Assembly (NCBI RefSeq): GCF_002257645.1
Contig: NZ_NQMO01000007.1
Location: 310,001 to 374,000 of the forward strand
DNA length: 64,000 nt
Reading direction: 5' to 3'
DNA from: Paenibacillus sp. XY044
Lineage (GTDB): Bacteria; Bacillota; Bacilli; Paenibacillales; Paenibacillaceae
In this document: positions 26,547 to 33,446 of the stretch, piece after piece
How positions within the stretch are numbered: the first letter of the stretch is position 1
How the letters are laid out: every line of letters begins with the position of its first letter
The notes under the pieces: generated by a model
Databases searched by the model: none
What the model saw: the letters and a program-made list of their open reading frames with translations, nothing else
Told to the model about the DNA's origin: nothing
Program-made: the position numbers and the translations under genes

Positions 26547-28501
26547 TGCGTCTCCTCCTCTCTCAGCGACACGCCAAACACGCCTGCCAGCTCTTCTTTC
26601 ATAAACGGTTCTATCGACAAGTCAACGACCGCAATCCGCTTACGGTTCGATTGCAGGATCTGACGGGCAGACTGCAGCATCATGCCGGATTCCAAATCAT
26701 CCAAACCAGGAATGGTCAGACTCTGAGGTAAGACTTCTTCAACCTTGACCGAAGAGCGCTCCAGGATTTGGCCTTGGATGTCCGCTGTATCGTTTTGGGT
26801 TTTCATTAGCGCCTGTCGGAGCGCTTCACGCAGCGCCATCGTGCGGTTGAATCCGACTCCGCCGTACCAGTACCCGTTCGTACCGACCCAAACGACCGGG
26901 AAACCTGACGCTTCTTGCCCCAAGCCGATTAGCGGGGCGTCCCGCATCGTAGATAATGCGCGCAAATAAAAGCGGCAAATATCGTCCTCAACTTTGCTTA
27001 GCTTGATTGGATAAACGGAGGGTTGGCTGGATTCGGAACGACTTTTCAGCTCCTCGAAGAGACATTTCCGCAATCCGCGGAAGACCGCTTCTGCTACGGT
27101 CTCTCCTGCTCCGATCCCTACATATTCATGTGGCTGCGAGTCGATCGGGCTGGCGGAATCCGGCTGCTCAGGCCTGGCTGTAATCAGAACCCCGGCCAGT
27201 CGCGACACGTACGCCTCGATACCGGCCAACCCTGCTTCCTTCCTTGCATCATGATGTGTCATTCCCGAACAGACGATCTGCGGCAGCAGATCGGCGGGGC
27301 CTTCCGACAGCGGGTCGACGGCCTGAACGCGACACTGCGAGAGCGGGAGCTGCTTCGAGTCCCCTTCCTCCCACAAGTGAAGAATGCCGGTCTCCGCCGA
27401 AGTCAAACGATTGAAATAGGAGAGGAGACGTTCTGCTTCCTGCCTCTCTGTACGCTGCTCGATCGGAAGGTCAAACGGATCCGTAGGCTCGGCCGGACGA
27501 AGACCCCTGACCAGCGGATGGGGAAGTAACGAATGCCACCCGCCTTCTAATGTCTCCGGATTCAGCAGGAACAGCTTTCCGTTCAATTCTGAAGCCGTCG
27601 CGCCCGAAACGGTCTTAAACCATTCGAATACGACCACATTCGCGAGCATGGCTTCCGACGTAGTAGAGACGGGGGTCGGCCGATCCGCATCGCCAAGGGC
27701 GGTTCGGTGAATCCTGCGCCATGCGGATTCGAAGCAGACGTCCGAATCCGGGTGCACCAACGGTCCTGCTATGCCCACCTGTTGCATGTAGATGGCGGGC
27801 AGCAGCAGCTTCTTCGCGTCCCTGCAGGCTGTATGAAGCGCTTTAAGCTCTCCGGGATCGTCATCCTGGGCGACGTAGAGAACGGAATCCGCCAGCCGCA
27901 CGACCTCAGACCAATCGAGGAAGCCGTCATTCGACGGAAAAATCTCCTCGACCACGATCTCGGAGTCCGTTAGTCGCGCGGTCGCCGTCAGCTCTGAGAT
28001 CCGCTGGCAGTCCGTAGTCTCCGGGTTCATGATCAACATACGAAACCGGGGCAACCCAGATTCCAACAAAGCCCCAACGAGCGAGACAAATATCGGACCG
28101 GAACCAACCACAATCGGATTAGCCTGGCGATAGGTTTGAAAGCGGTAAGCGCCCTCCCCCGCCAAGCTGTCCAGAAATTCGATCTGTGCGGCATATTTCC
28201 GTTCCACCGCTTCCGGAAGGCTGTGTGGGCGGTCTTGGCTGGAATCCCGGACAAAGCCGTTACTCAGCAGTACTTCCACGATTTCATAAACACGTACCTT
28301 GTACGGTTCCGGCAGCCCGTCCGTCAGATCCGCCATGGAATACTCCCCGCTCAACATGGGCATCAATTTTTCGATCCACAGGTCGACCATTTCGCCTTCC
28401 ATTCGGAACGAACCCGTATTGTTGCGAAAATAGACGCCTCCGTTTGAATCGGGGAGAAAGAACGTATCCCCTTTCACTTTCAGACGCATAGAAGGGTTCA
28501 A
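26543..28501 (-). CDS. Thiazole-containing bacteriocin maturation protein (ThiF-like)
   Basis: This protein of about 652 residues starts MNPSMRLKVKGDTFFLPDSN and GGVYFRNNTGSFRMEGE, the hallmark opening of the putative thiazole-containing bacteriocin maturation proteins of Bacillales. NPIVVGSGPIFVSLVGALLE is a Rossmann-like strand of the ThiF/E1 type. The second half carries FRGLRKCLFEELKSR, resembling a degenerate YcaO-like arm. Its role in recruiting the precursor or assisting cyclodehydration is inferred from conserved context. The TTG at 28501 is chosen as start because AAGGAGGA precedes it by 9 bases; the ATG at 28489 is too far away. It is the first enzyme gene, 230 bases after the precursor, with two hairpins between. 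Confidence 0.88.
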   Translation of the reverse strand: MNPSMRLKVKGDTFFLPDSNGGVYFRNNTGSFRMEGEMVDLWIEKLMPMLSGEYSMADLTDGLPEPYKVRVYEIVEVLLSNGFVRDSSQDRPHSLPEAVERKYAAQIEFLDSLAGEGAYRFQTYRQANPIVVGSGPIFVSLVGALLESGLPRFRMLIMNPETTDCQRISELTATARLTDSEIVVEEIFPSNDGFLDWSEVVRLADSVLYVAQDDDPGELKALHTACRDAKKLLLPAIYMQQVGIAGPLVHPDSDVCFESAWRRIHRTALGDADRPTPVSTTSEAMLANVVVFEWFKTVSGATASELNGKLFLLNPETLEGGWHSLLPHPLVRGLRPAEPTDPFDLPIEQRTERQEAERLLSYFNRLTSAETGILHLWEEGDSKQLPLSQCRVQAVDPLSEGPADLLPQIVCSGMTHHDARKEAGLAGIEAYVSRLAGVLITARPEQPDSASPIDSQPHEYVGIGAGETVAEAVFRGLRKCLFEELKSRSESSQPSVYPIKLSKVEDDICRFYLRALSTMRDAPLIGLGQEASGFPVVWVGTNGYWYGGVGFNRTMALREALRQALMKTQNDTADIQGQILERSSVKVEEVLPQSLTIPGLDDLESGMMLQSARQILQSNRKRIAVVDLSIEPFMKEELAGVFGVSLREEETH

Positions 28502-28519
28502 GTTTTTATTCCTCCTTAA

Positions 28520-28540
28520 GGTTTTGCCGGAGGCAAAACC
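28520..28540. promoter_or_regulatory. Hairpin directly in front of the maturation-gene ribosome site
   Basis: GGTTTTGCC at 28520-28528 and GGCAAAACC at 28532-28540 form a perfect 9-bp stem with a 3-base loop, ending 2-4 bases before the SD AAGGAGGA on the minus-strand transcript. It could set translation or protect the processed 5' end of the enzyme mRNA. Confidence 0.6.
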
Positions 28541-28662
28541 GCTTCGTAAGTAAAAGACTAAGTTTTTGCCGGTGATAACCGCATTGCACACACCTTCGGT
28601 TTCCCCTCATTTTCAAGTTATGTAGAGCGTTTTGTCCGTCATGCCTAAAACGAAAAGGAGCA

Positions 28663-28692
28663 GCCCCTGCAAGACGTGACATCTGCAGGGGC
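28663..28692 (-). terminator. Hairpin between TOMM precursor and enzyme genes
   Basis: GCCCCTGCA at 28663-28671 pairs with TGCAGGGGC at 28684-28692. On the minus strand it is followed by TGCTCCTTTTCGTTTT. Placed 40 bases after the precursor stop, it fits a partial terminator that gives more precursor than enzyme mRNA. Confidence 0.65.
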
Positions 28693-28731
28693 ATACCGTT
28701 TTGCGGATCGCCAAGCGAAGCTTGTTGGAAC

Positions 28732-28974
28732 TCAACGGCAGCGAGCGCAGCCTCCGCAACGTGCGCAGCCACCGCAACCGAAGCAGCTACTGCAGCGGAA
28801 ACAGTTACTGCATGAACAGAACCCGCCGCATGCGCCGGCGCAAAAAAAGCAAACACCAACACATAAGCGGGAATCCCCTGGACAGTTCTGATATTGCGCC
28901 GACGTAGGGGTCACCCCCGTCGAATGGAATTGGCCGACATTCAAGTTTTGCAGACCTTTCTGGAATTCGTTCAT
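28732..28974 (-). CDS. Heterocycloanthracin/sonorensin-type bacteriocin precursor
   Basis: This 80-residue precursor peptide has a leader MNEFQKGLQNLNVGQFHSTG of the type recognised for heterocycloanthracin/sonorensin peptides, with the FQ..LQ.LNV motif. The core is a Cys-rich tail with 15 Cys, the last nine spaced every third residue (SNC-FRC-SSC-FGC-GGC-ARC-GGC-ARC). These Cys, with a few Ser, are the expected substrates for thiazole formation by the cluster enzymes. GGAGGG lies 7 bases before the ATG. No Gly-Gly protease site is obvious. It stands alone upstream of the three enzyme genes on the same strand. Antibacterial action is known for family members (sonorensin), and activity here is inferred. 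Confidence 0.93.
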   Translation of the reverse strand: MNEFQKGLQNLNVGQFHSTGVTPTSAQYQNCPGDSRLCVGVCFFCAGACGGFCSCSNCFRCSSCFGCGGCARCGGCARCR

Positions 28975-29138
28975 TTAATACCCTCCGTATTATTCATTTC
29001 ACTGTCCCTGCATGGGACAATCGTTATACGAGAATGTTTGGATCTGGATCCGACCGGCATATAAGCCCATCCGCCCTTCTCGACTAGATAATTTATGAAA
29101 TTGGATCCGCTAGTGTTCCTATGACATTCGCCTACCAA
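28975..29138 (-). promoter_or_regulatory. Precursor promoter region with a short palindrome
   Basis: TGTCCC at 29003-29008 and GGGACA at 29014-29019 form a perfect inverted repeat with 5-base spacer, about 30 bases before the precursor start. It may be an operator or leader hairpin. A TATAAC sequence read on the minus strand near 29023-29028 is a possible -10. A regulator gene is not found nearby. Confidence 0.4.
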
Positions 29139-29172
29139 AAAAAGCCATAACCAATACCTGTGGCTATGACTT
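29139..29172 (-). terminator. Terminator of the YdeI-family gene
   Basis: AGCCATA near 29142 pairs imperfectly with TGTGGCT near 29159-29166. Read on the minus strand it is followed by a run of seven T. It lies 46 bases after the stop of the gene at 29218. Confidence 0.6.
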
Positions 29173-29217
29173 TAAATTTTACGGTTTCTTTCTGATACTT
29201 CTTGACCCGTATGGCTT

Positions 29218-29814
29218 TTAAATTGGGGAAGGTAGAGGATATTCATAATCCAGTAGACGTCCATTATCGTTCCATTGTCCGTACATTTTGTTTTCTCTCG
29301 TGTTTGTCAGAAATTTTTCTAATCTGTTCTTAAATATCTCCGGCTGATTCTTATAGCTTTGTATAGTGTCGATCCGGATTCTTTTATAAAGATCCGGAAA
29401 AGCCAAAAAATTGTCATATACTCTATTATCTGCCCTAATCCTCTGCTCTATCACCTTATCTATACTAAATGAATCTGAATTCATATCGGGAAGCACCTTT
29501 CTTCCCTCATCTCTCATGAACCCCAACTTTTCGAGGCGGCGGACACGTTCTTTATTTAATTCAGTCCATGAACTTTTTTTACTTCTGGGAGACAGCCTCT
29601 GTGCCAGCCCTGTCTCAGATATTTTCTTTTTGACCCCGTCAATCCATCCAAAACACAACGCTTCCTCTACTGCGTCCAAATATAACAACACATCAGGGGT
29701 TGGCGTCATACGGACCAAGACCCAGCGAGACTTTTCAGTCTTACCATTTTCCTGCAGCCAAACCCTTAAATCAGCTCTCGATGTTACTGGAATTAAATTT
29801 TTAATCTCCATCAT
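29218..29814 (-). CDS. YdeI/OmdA-family protein (bacteriocin-protection-like)
   Basis: This 198-residue protein carries the N-terminal YdeI core (VTSRADLRVWLQENGKTEKS, ALCFGWIDGVKKK, RLSPRSKKSSWTELNKERVRRLEKLG) and a C-terminal OmdA-type helical tail. The Pfam family was named for bacteriocin protection because of YdeI, which helps cells withstand polymyxin B, but most members are uncharacterised and frequent in genomes without bacteriocins. Here it lies next to the TOMM precursor, separated by its own terminator, so an immunity function is possible but only suggested by position. Weak coupling: 243 bases separate its stop from the precursor start. Confidence 0.8.
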   Translation of the reverse strand: MMEIKNLIPVTSRADLRVWLQENGKTEKSRWVLVRMTPTPDVLLYLDAVEEALCFGWIDGVKKKISETGLAQRLSPRSKKSSWTELNKERVRRLEKLGFMRDEGRKVLPDMNSDSFSIDKVIEQRIRADNRVYDNFLAFPDLYKRIRIDTIQSYKNQPEIFKNRLEKFLTNTRENKMYGQWNDNGRLLDYEYPLPSPI

Positions 29815-29883
29815 TCAATCCATTTCCCTTTCTCATTTGATCCTATTTCTCAACATTTGATTTGGAAATTCATCATAGCTACA

Positions 29884-29919
29884 TAAAAAAATGACCTTCA
29901 GTTGCAAGGCCATTTTTAT
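29884..29919 (-). terminator. Terminator of the VOC-family gene
   Basis: AAAATG-CCTT near 29886-29898 pairs with AAGG-CATTTTT ending near 29917, giving a hairpin with A and T flanks that can act on either strand. It follows the minus-strand gene ending at 29928. Confidence 0.6.
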
Positions 29920-29927
29920 AATATGAG

Positions 29928-30392
29928 TTACTGTTTGGTGGAAATTACGTTATCAAGAAATTGGTCTGCGTCACGATTAAATTTCCAGGAAACGCCGAAC
30001 TTATCGACCAGCATTCCAAAGCACGAAGACCAAGGCGTATTGGATAACGGCATGATAACATAACCGTCTACAGACAAATTGGAAAAGTAATCTTCCAGTG
30101 TCTGTTTATCATCATTAATGATACTAATCAGGATATTATTGCCTTTAACCAACTCGCCCGTAACACTCTTCATCGAAGGCAGAATATCCGACATCATGAT
30201 CTTCCCGCCTGCAAATTCCACCGAAGACTCCATGATCATATTTAGCTCATTTTCCGGCAACGGGTAGTTTGGATCTTGGGGAAAATCCTTAAATTTAACT
30301 TTTTTTATTTCTTTCGCATTTAACGCCTTCGAATAAAAATCAATCGCTTGTTCTGCAACCCCATCAAAGTTTAAATAGACAACAGCTGACAT
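29928..30392 (-). CDS. VOC/PhnB-like glyoxalase-fold protein
   Basis: This 154-residue protein opens MSAVVYLNFDGVAEQAIDFY, the standard start of PhnB-type VOC proteins, with SSVEFAGGKIMMSDI and the end-strand SSCFGMLVDKFGVSWKFN. These are small metal-binding or substrate-binding proteins used in resistance or stress; the function here is unknown. AAGGAGG lies 9 bases before the ATG at 30392; a longer frame to 30641 has no such support. It is divergent from a WYL regulator across 100 bases, so the regulator probably controls it. Confidence 0.86.
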   Translation of the reverse strand: MSAVVYLNFDGVAEQAIDFYSKALNAKEIKKVKFKDFPQDPNYPLPENELNMIMESSVEFAGGKIMMSDILPSMKSVTGELVKGNNILISIINDDKQTLEDYFSNLSVDGYVIMPLSNTPWSSCFGMLVDKFGVSWKFNRDADQFLDNVISTKQ

Positions 30393-30492
30393 AAAGTAAA
30401 ACCTCCTTCTTGTGTTAACTGTAGTATAATGAATAAGAGGTGACAGCTGTATGTCACCATTTATAAATAAAGTACAAAAAAAAGGAGAATAT

Positions 30493-31404
30493 ATGGAAAA
30501 GGTTGAGAGATTAATATCCATCATCATGATACTTCTGAAAAAGGATGTTGTTTCAACCAAAGAATTCGCACAATTATTTAACGTTACCAAAAGAACGATT
30601 CTTCGCGATATGGAAACACTGAGTTTATCAAACATCCCCATCTATTCTGTCAACGGAGTTCATGGTGGCTACGGTATTATGGACGAATATAAGGTTGATA
30701 AACGTCTTTTAAGCAGCTCCGATTTGGAGAATATTTTAACGGCGCTCGGCGGATTGGAACAAATTCTACTTAGCGAAGAAGTTGAAGTGACTATAAAAAA
30801 AATAGAGGCCATGGTTAGCCCGTTGTCTCCGAAAAGCTCAATCCAACTATCATTTTATGATTGGGAGGGCCGGTCTGAAATTCGTCAAACCTTGAAGATG
30901 TGTCAAGAAGCAATACTAGCAAGAAGATTGATTTCGTTTGACTATATTGATAAAAATGGCGTGAATACGAACAGAATGGTCGAGCCGTACCAGCTTCATT
31001 TTAGCGAAACGAGTTGGTATTTGAAAGGATACTGTTTACATCGTATGAGATATAGAACGTTTAAATTATCTAGGATTGAACATCTTCATGTGGATGAAAA
31101 AACATTTAACCCTAGAGATTATTCGTTAGAACAAGAACATGATACAAGTTATCAACCGGAACTAGTCGCTATACGAGCGTTGATTTCGCCCAGCATAAAA
31201 GATCATTTCATTGAAAGGTATGGTCGAAAAAGTATTGAAAACCATAGTTCTGATCTATTCTTGGCAACAATTCAAGTTCCTCAAAACAGTATCGGATTTC
31301 AATTTTTAGCACGTTTCGGCACAAATCTAGAAGTCGTAGAGCCCAAATCATACGTTGAAGAATTTCGAAATTATTTACTTGAAATGGTTAATAAATATTC
31401 CTGA
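30493..31404 (+). CDS. YafY-type regulator with HTH and WYL domains
   Basis: This 303-residue DNA-binding protein has an N-terminal DeoR-like helix-turn-helix (STKEFAQLFNVTKRTILRDM) and wing, then a WYL domain with SWYLKGYCLHRMRYRTFKLSRI. The C-terminal WCX part continues to the end. WYL proteins sense small ligands or nucleic acids. AAAGGAG lies 6 bases before the ATG at 30493; a frame from 30451 exists but is less supported. It is divergent to the VOC gene, and the GNAT gene follows 23 bases downstream on the same strand, so it may also lead that unit. Confidence 0.87.
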   Translation: MEKVERLISIIMILLKKDVVSTKEFAQLFNVTKRTILRDMETLSLSNIPIYSVNGVHGGYGIMDEYKVDKRLLSSSDLENILTALGGLEQILLSEEVEVTIKKIEAMVSPLSPKSSIQLSFYDWEGRSEIRQTLKMCQEAILARRLISFDYIDKNGVNTNRMVEPYQLHFSETSWYLKGYCLHRMRYRTFKLSRIEHLHVDEKTFNPRDYSLEQEHDTSYQPELVAIRALISPSIKDHFIERYGRKSIENHSSDLFLATIQVPQNSIGFQFLARFGTNLEVVEPKSYVEEFRNYLLEMVNKYS

Positions 31405-31427
31405 ATGGCCCACCGAAAGGATATCAT

Positions 31428-32219
31428 ATGATTAGATTACTGACACCAAATGAACTTGATCTTATTAAGAAATCCATAAATAGAGATCAGCATTTTTTAT
31501 ACTATTCGTATCTGACAGTTCGCAAGCAAAACACAGTACATGTTGGACATTTTTCAGATCAGAATGAATTACTTGGAATCCTAGCAAGCTTTAAAGGACT
31601 CCCCTTTCTAGCTTTTTCTTTCCTACCTCTACAAAGTGCTTTTTGTTTGCAATCCACGTTAAAATTCATGGGTTCTCAATTAAATTTTCCTAAGCACGGA
31701 ATGGGGAGTATCATTGTTAATGAAGCAGACTTGGATATGTTTACTTCTCAAATTACGCCAATAGAAACGCCAAGAAAGATACTGCTAATGAAGCATGTGG
31801 ATCAAGAAGCACTGCCCAAACATACACCGTTAAATGTTACTCCATTCGGCCCTGCTCATCATAATCTTATCGAATCTAAGATGACTGAAATGAATACATT
31901 GGCATTCACTAAAGACGAATTAGATTACCCTTTCTGTGGCATCATGGAAGAAAATCAACTCGTAGCGGTTGGAGGATTTCACATATATTGCGAAGACTAT
32001 GCTGAGCTAGGTAATATCGTGACAGATATTTCCTATAGAAAGAGAGGTTATGGGAGAAGTATTTCTACTGAATTAACCCGGGTAGGGAAATTAATGACTC
32101 CAAATGTTTACCTTAATGTCATTGACAACAACGATGTTGCGGTTCGTTTGTATCAATCAATCGGTTATCAAATCATTCGCTCTCAATATATGATAAATTT
32201 CGATATGGGTAAAAATTAG
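31428..32219 (+). CDS. GNAT family N-acetyltransferase
   Basis: This 263-residue protein has an unrecognised N-terminal half and a C-terminal GNAT domain: ELGNIVTDISYRKRGYGRSI carries the acetyl-CoA loop (RxxGxG/A form), followed by YLNVIDNNDVAVRLYQSIGY, the last helix and strand of the fold. A ribosome site of GAAAGGAT precedes the ATG. It starts 23 bases after the WYL regulator gene, so co-transcription is likely. The substrate is unknown; the two-lobed layout resembles GNAT proteins that modify small amines or antibiotics. Confidence 0.8.
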   Translation: MIRLLTPNELDLIKKSINRDQHFLYYSYLTVRKQNTVHVGHFSDQNELLGILASFKGLPFLAFSFLPLQSAFCLQSTLKFMGSQLNFPKHGMGSIIVNEADLDMFTSQITPIETPRKILLMKHVDQEALPKHTPLNVTPFGPAHHNLIESKMTEMNTLAFTKDELDYPFCGIMEENQLVAVGGFHIYCEDYAELGNIVTDISYRKRGYGRSISTELTRVGKLMTPNVYLNVIDNNDVAVRLYQSIGYQIIRSQYMINFDMGKN

Positions 32220-32292
32220 TTTCGAAACGTGCTACTTCATTTGTCTCGTGCATTCACTTACCTTTTGGTTGTCAATTTAAGGAGGCAACACA

Positions 32293-33237
32293 ATGGCTGA
32301 TGAAAAAATTGTTTTAGGTGCTGCAACAAAGTACCCTCTGAATGGAATATTGACAATTCCCGATAAGACAAAAGGATTGTTTCCTGGAGTTGTATTGGTT
32401 CAAGGCTCTGGTCCAAGCAACATGGATGAAAAAATCGGAAACATTTACCCTTTTAAGGATCTTGCTGATGGTTTGTCGGGATTAGGAATTGCAGTGCTGC
32501 GATATGATAAGAGAACATTCGTATATGGCAAAGAAATGAGAAATGATACTGCAATATCCGTGAAAGAAGAAACCATTGAAGATGCTGTTCACGCTGCTAA
32601 TTTTTTGCGAAGAGATTCACGTATTGATCCAAACAAAATATTTATGATTGGCCATAGCCTAGGAGGGATGTTAGCTCCGCGAATTGATGCAGAAGGCGGT
32701 CATTTTGCCGGAATCATTATGATGGGTGGATCTCCACGCAAATTTGAAGATATTATCATGGATCAAAACAACGAAGTTTTAAATTCACTGAATAAGTTTT
32801 TGAAAGGGATCGCCAGAAAACAAATCGCAGCATTAGCATCAAAGTTTGACAACATCTATAACCTCAGTGATGAAGAAGCAAAATCAACGCCAGTTTTAGG
32901 AAAGCATGTTAGAGCCTACTACTTGAAAGAAATGGGCGAACATCCTGCAGAAAATTATCTCAAAGTGTTAAATAAGCCCGTATTCATTCTGCAAGGAGAG
33001 AAAGACTTTCATGTATCGGTGGAAAAGGATTTTAATGGCTATAAAAAAATATTGGGAGATCGGCCAAATGTAACCTATAAACTTTATCCAAACCTGAATC
33101 ATGCTTTCATGCCTTTTGTTTATGGAGAGATACGAAAAGCAAAAAAAGAGTATAAGGTCGCACAACATGTCGATCGACAGGTGATTAATGATATTTCCGA
33201 TTGGATTCATTCGTATCATTTCGCAGGAGATAACTGA
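32293..33237 (+). CDS. Alpha/beta hydrolase (S33/dienelactone-hydrolase-like)
   Basis: This 314-residue soluble esterase or peptidase has an oxyanion-type VLVQGSGPSNMDEKIG, the nucleophile elbow GHSLGGM, an acid in LQGEKDFHVSVEKDF and the catalytic His in LYPNLNHAF. Its GSGP motif and overall pattern match the family often annotated as dienelactone hydrolase or acyl-CoA-thioesterase-like. GGAGG lies 7 bases before the ATG. The CPBP remnant starts 3 bases after its stop, so both once formed an operon. The exact substrate is unknown. Confidence 0.86.
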   Translation: MADEKIVLGAATKYPLNGILTIPDKTKGLFPGVVLVQGSGPSNMDEKIGNIYPFKDLADGLSGLGIAVLRYDKRTFVYGKEMRNDTAISVKEETIEDAVHAANFLRRDSRIDPNKIFMIGHSLGGMLAPRIDAEGGHFAGIIMMGGSPRKFEDIIMDQNNEVLNSLNKFLKGIARKQIAALASKFDNIYNLSDEEAKSTPVLGKHVRAYYLKEMGEHPAENYLKVLNKPVFILQGEKDFHVSVEKDFNGYKKILGDRPNVTYKLYPNLNHAFMPFVYGEIRKAKKEYKVAQHVDRQVINDISDWIHSYHFAGDN

Positions 33238-33240
33238 CTC

Positions 33241-33415
33241 ATGAAAAAGATAATCAACTGGAAACTGTTCTTCTTGCATTACATCCTTGTGCGGTATTGC
33301 TTAACGGCTCTCTGAGCGTTATCTTATGGTTGGCTCTACAGGAAAAAGGGGTTGGAGCTAAACAATCCGTGCGAAGGATCCATGTCGTATCATTTTTGAA
33401 CAACAGGTCCTTACG
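33241..33415 (+). pseudogene. Decayed CPBP intramembrane protease remnant
   Basis: An ATG at 33241, with AGGAG 11 bases upstream, reads MKKIINWKLFFL, the usual opening of CPBP-family proteases, and then breaks into unrelated sequence with a stop 25 codons in. About 70 bases further on another frame reads YGWLYRKKGLELNNP, matching the conserved FGWLYxKKGLE segment before the last catalytic His motif of that family. The membrane helices and the catalytic EExxxR motif between them are gone. This is best seen as an internally deleted gene behind the hydrolase. Confidence 0.6.
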
Positions 33416-33446
33416 CACAGTGTTAGCAGGCTTTAGAGCGATAGCC

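Noticed and set aside
28506..28862. 118-residue minus-strand ORF overlapping the precursor and the gap
   Set aside because: Ala/Val-rich frame produced by the repeat-rich precursor sequence; crosses two hairpins and lacks a ribosome site.
28676..28891. Plus-strand ORF opposite the TOMM precursor (Gln/Arg/His-rich)
   Set aside because: It is the antisense image of the Cys repeats of the precursor.
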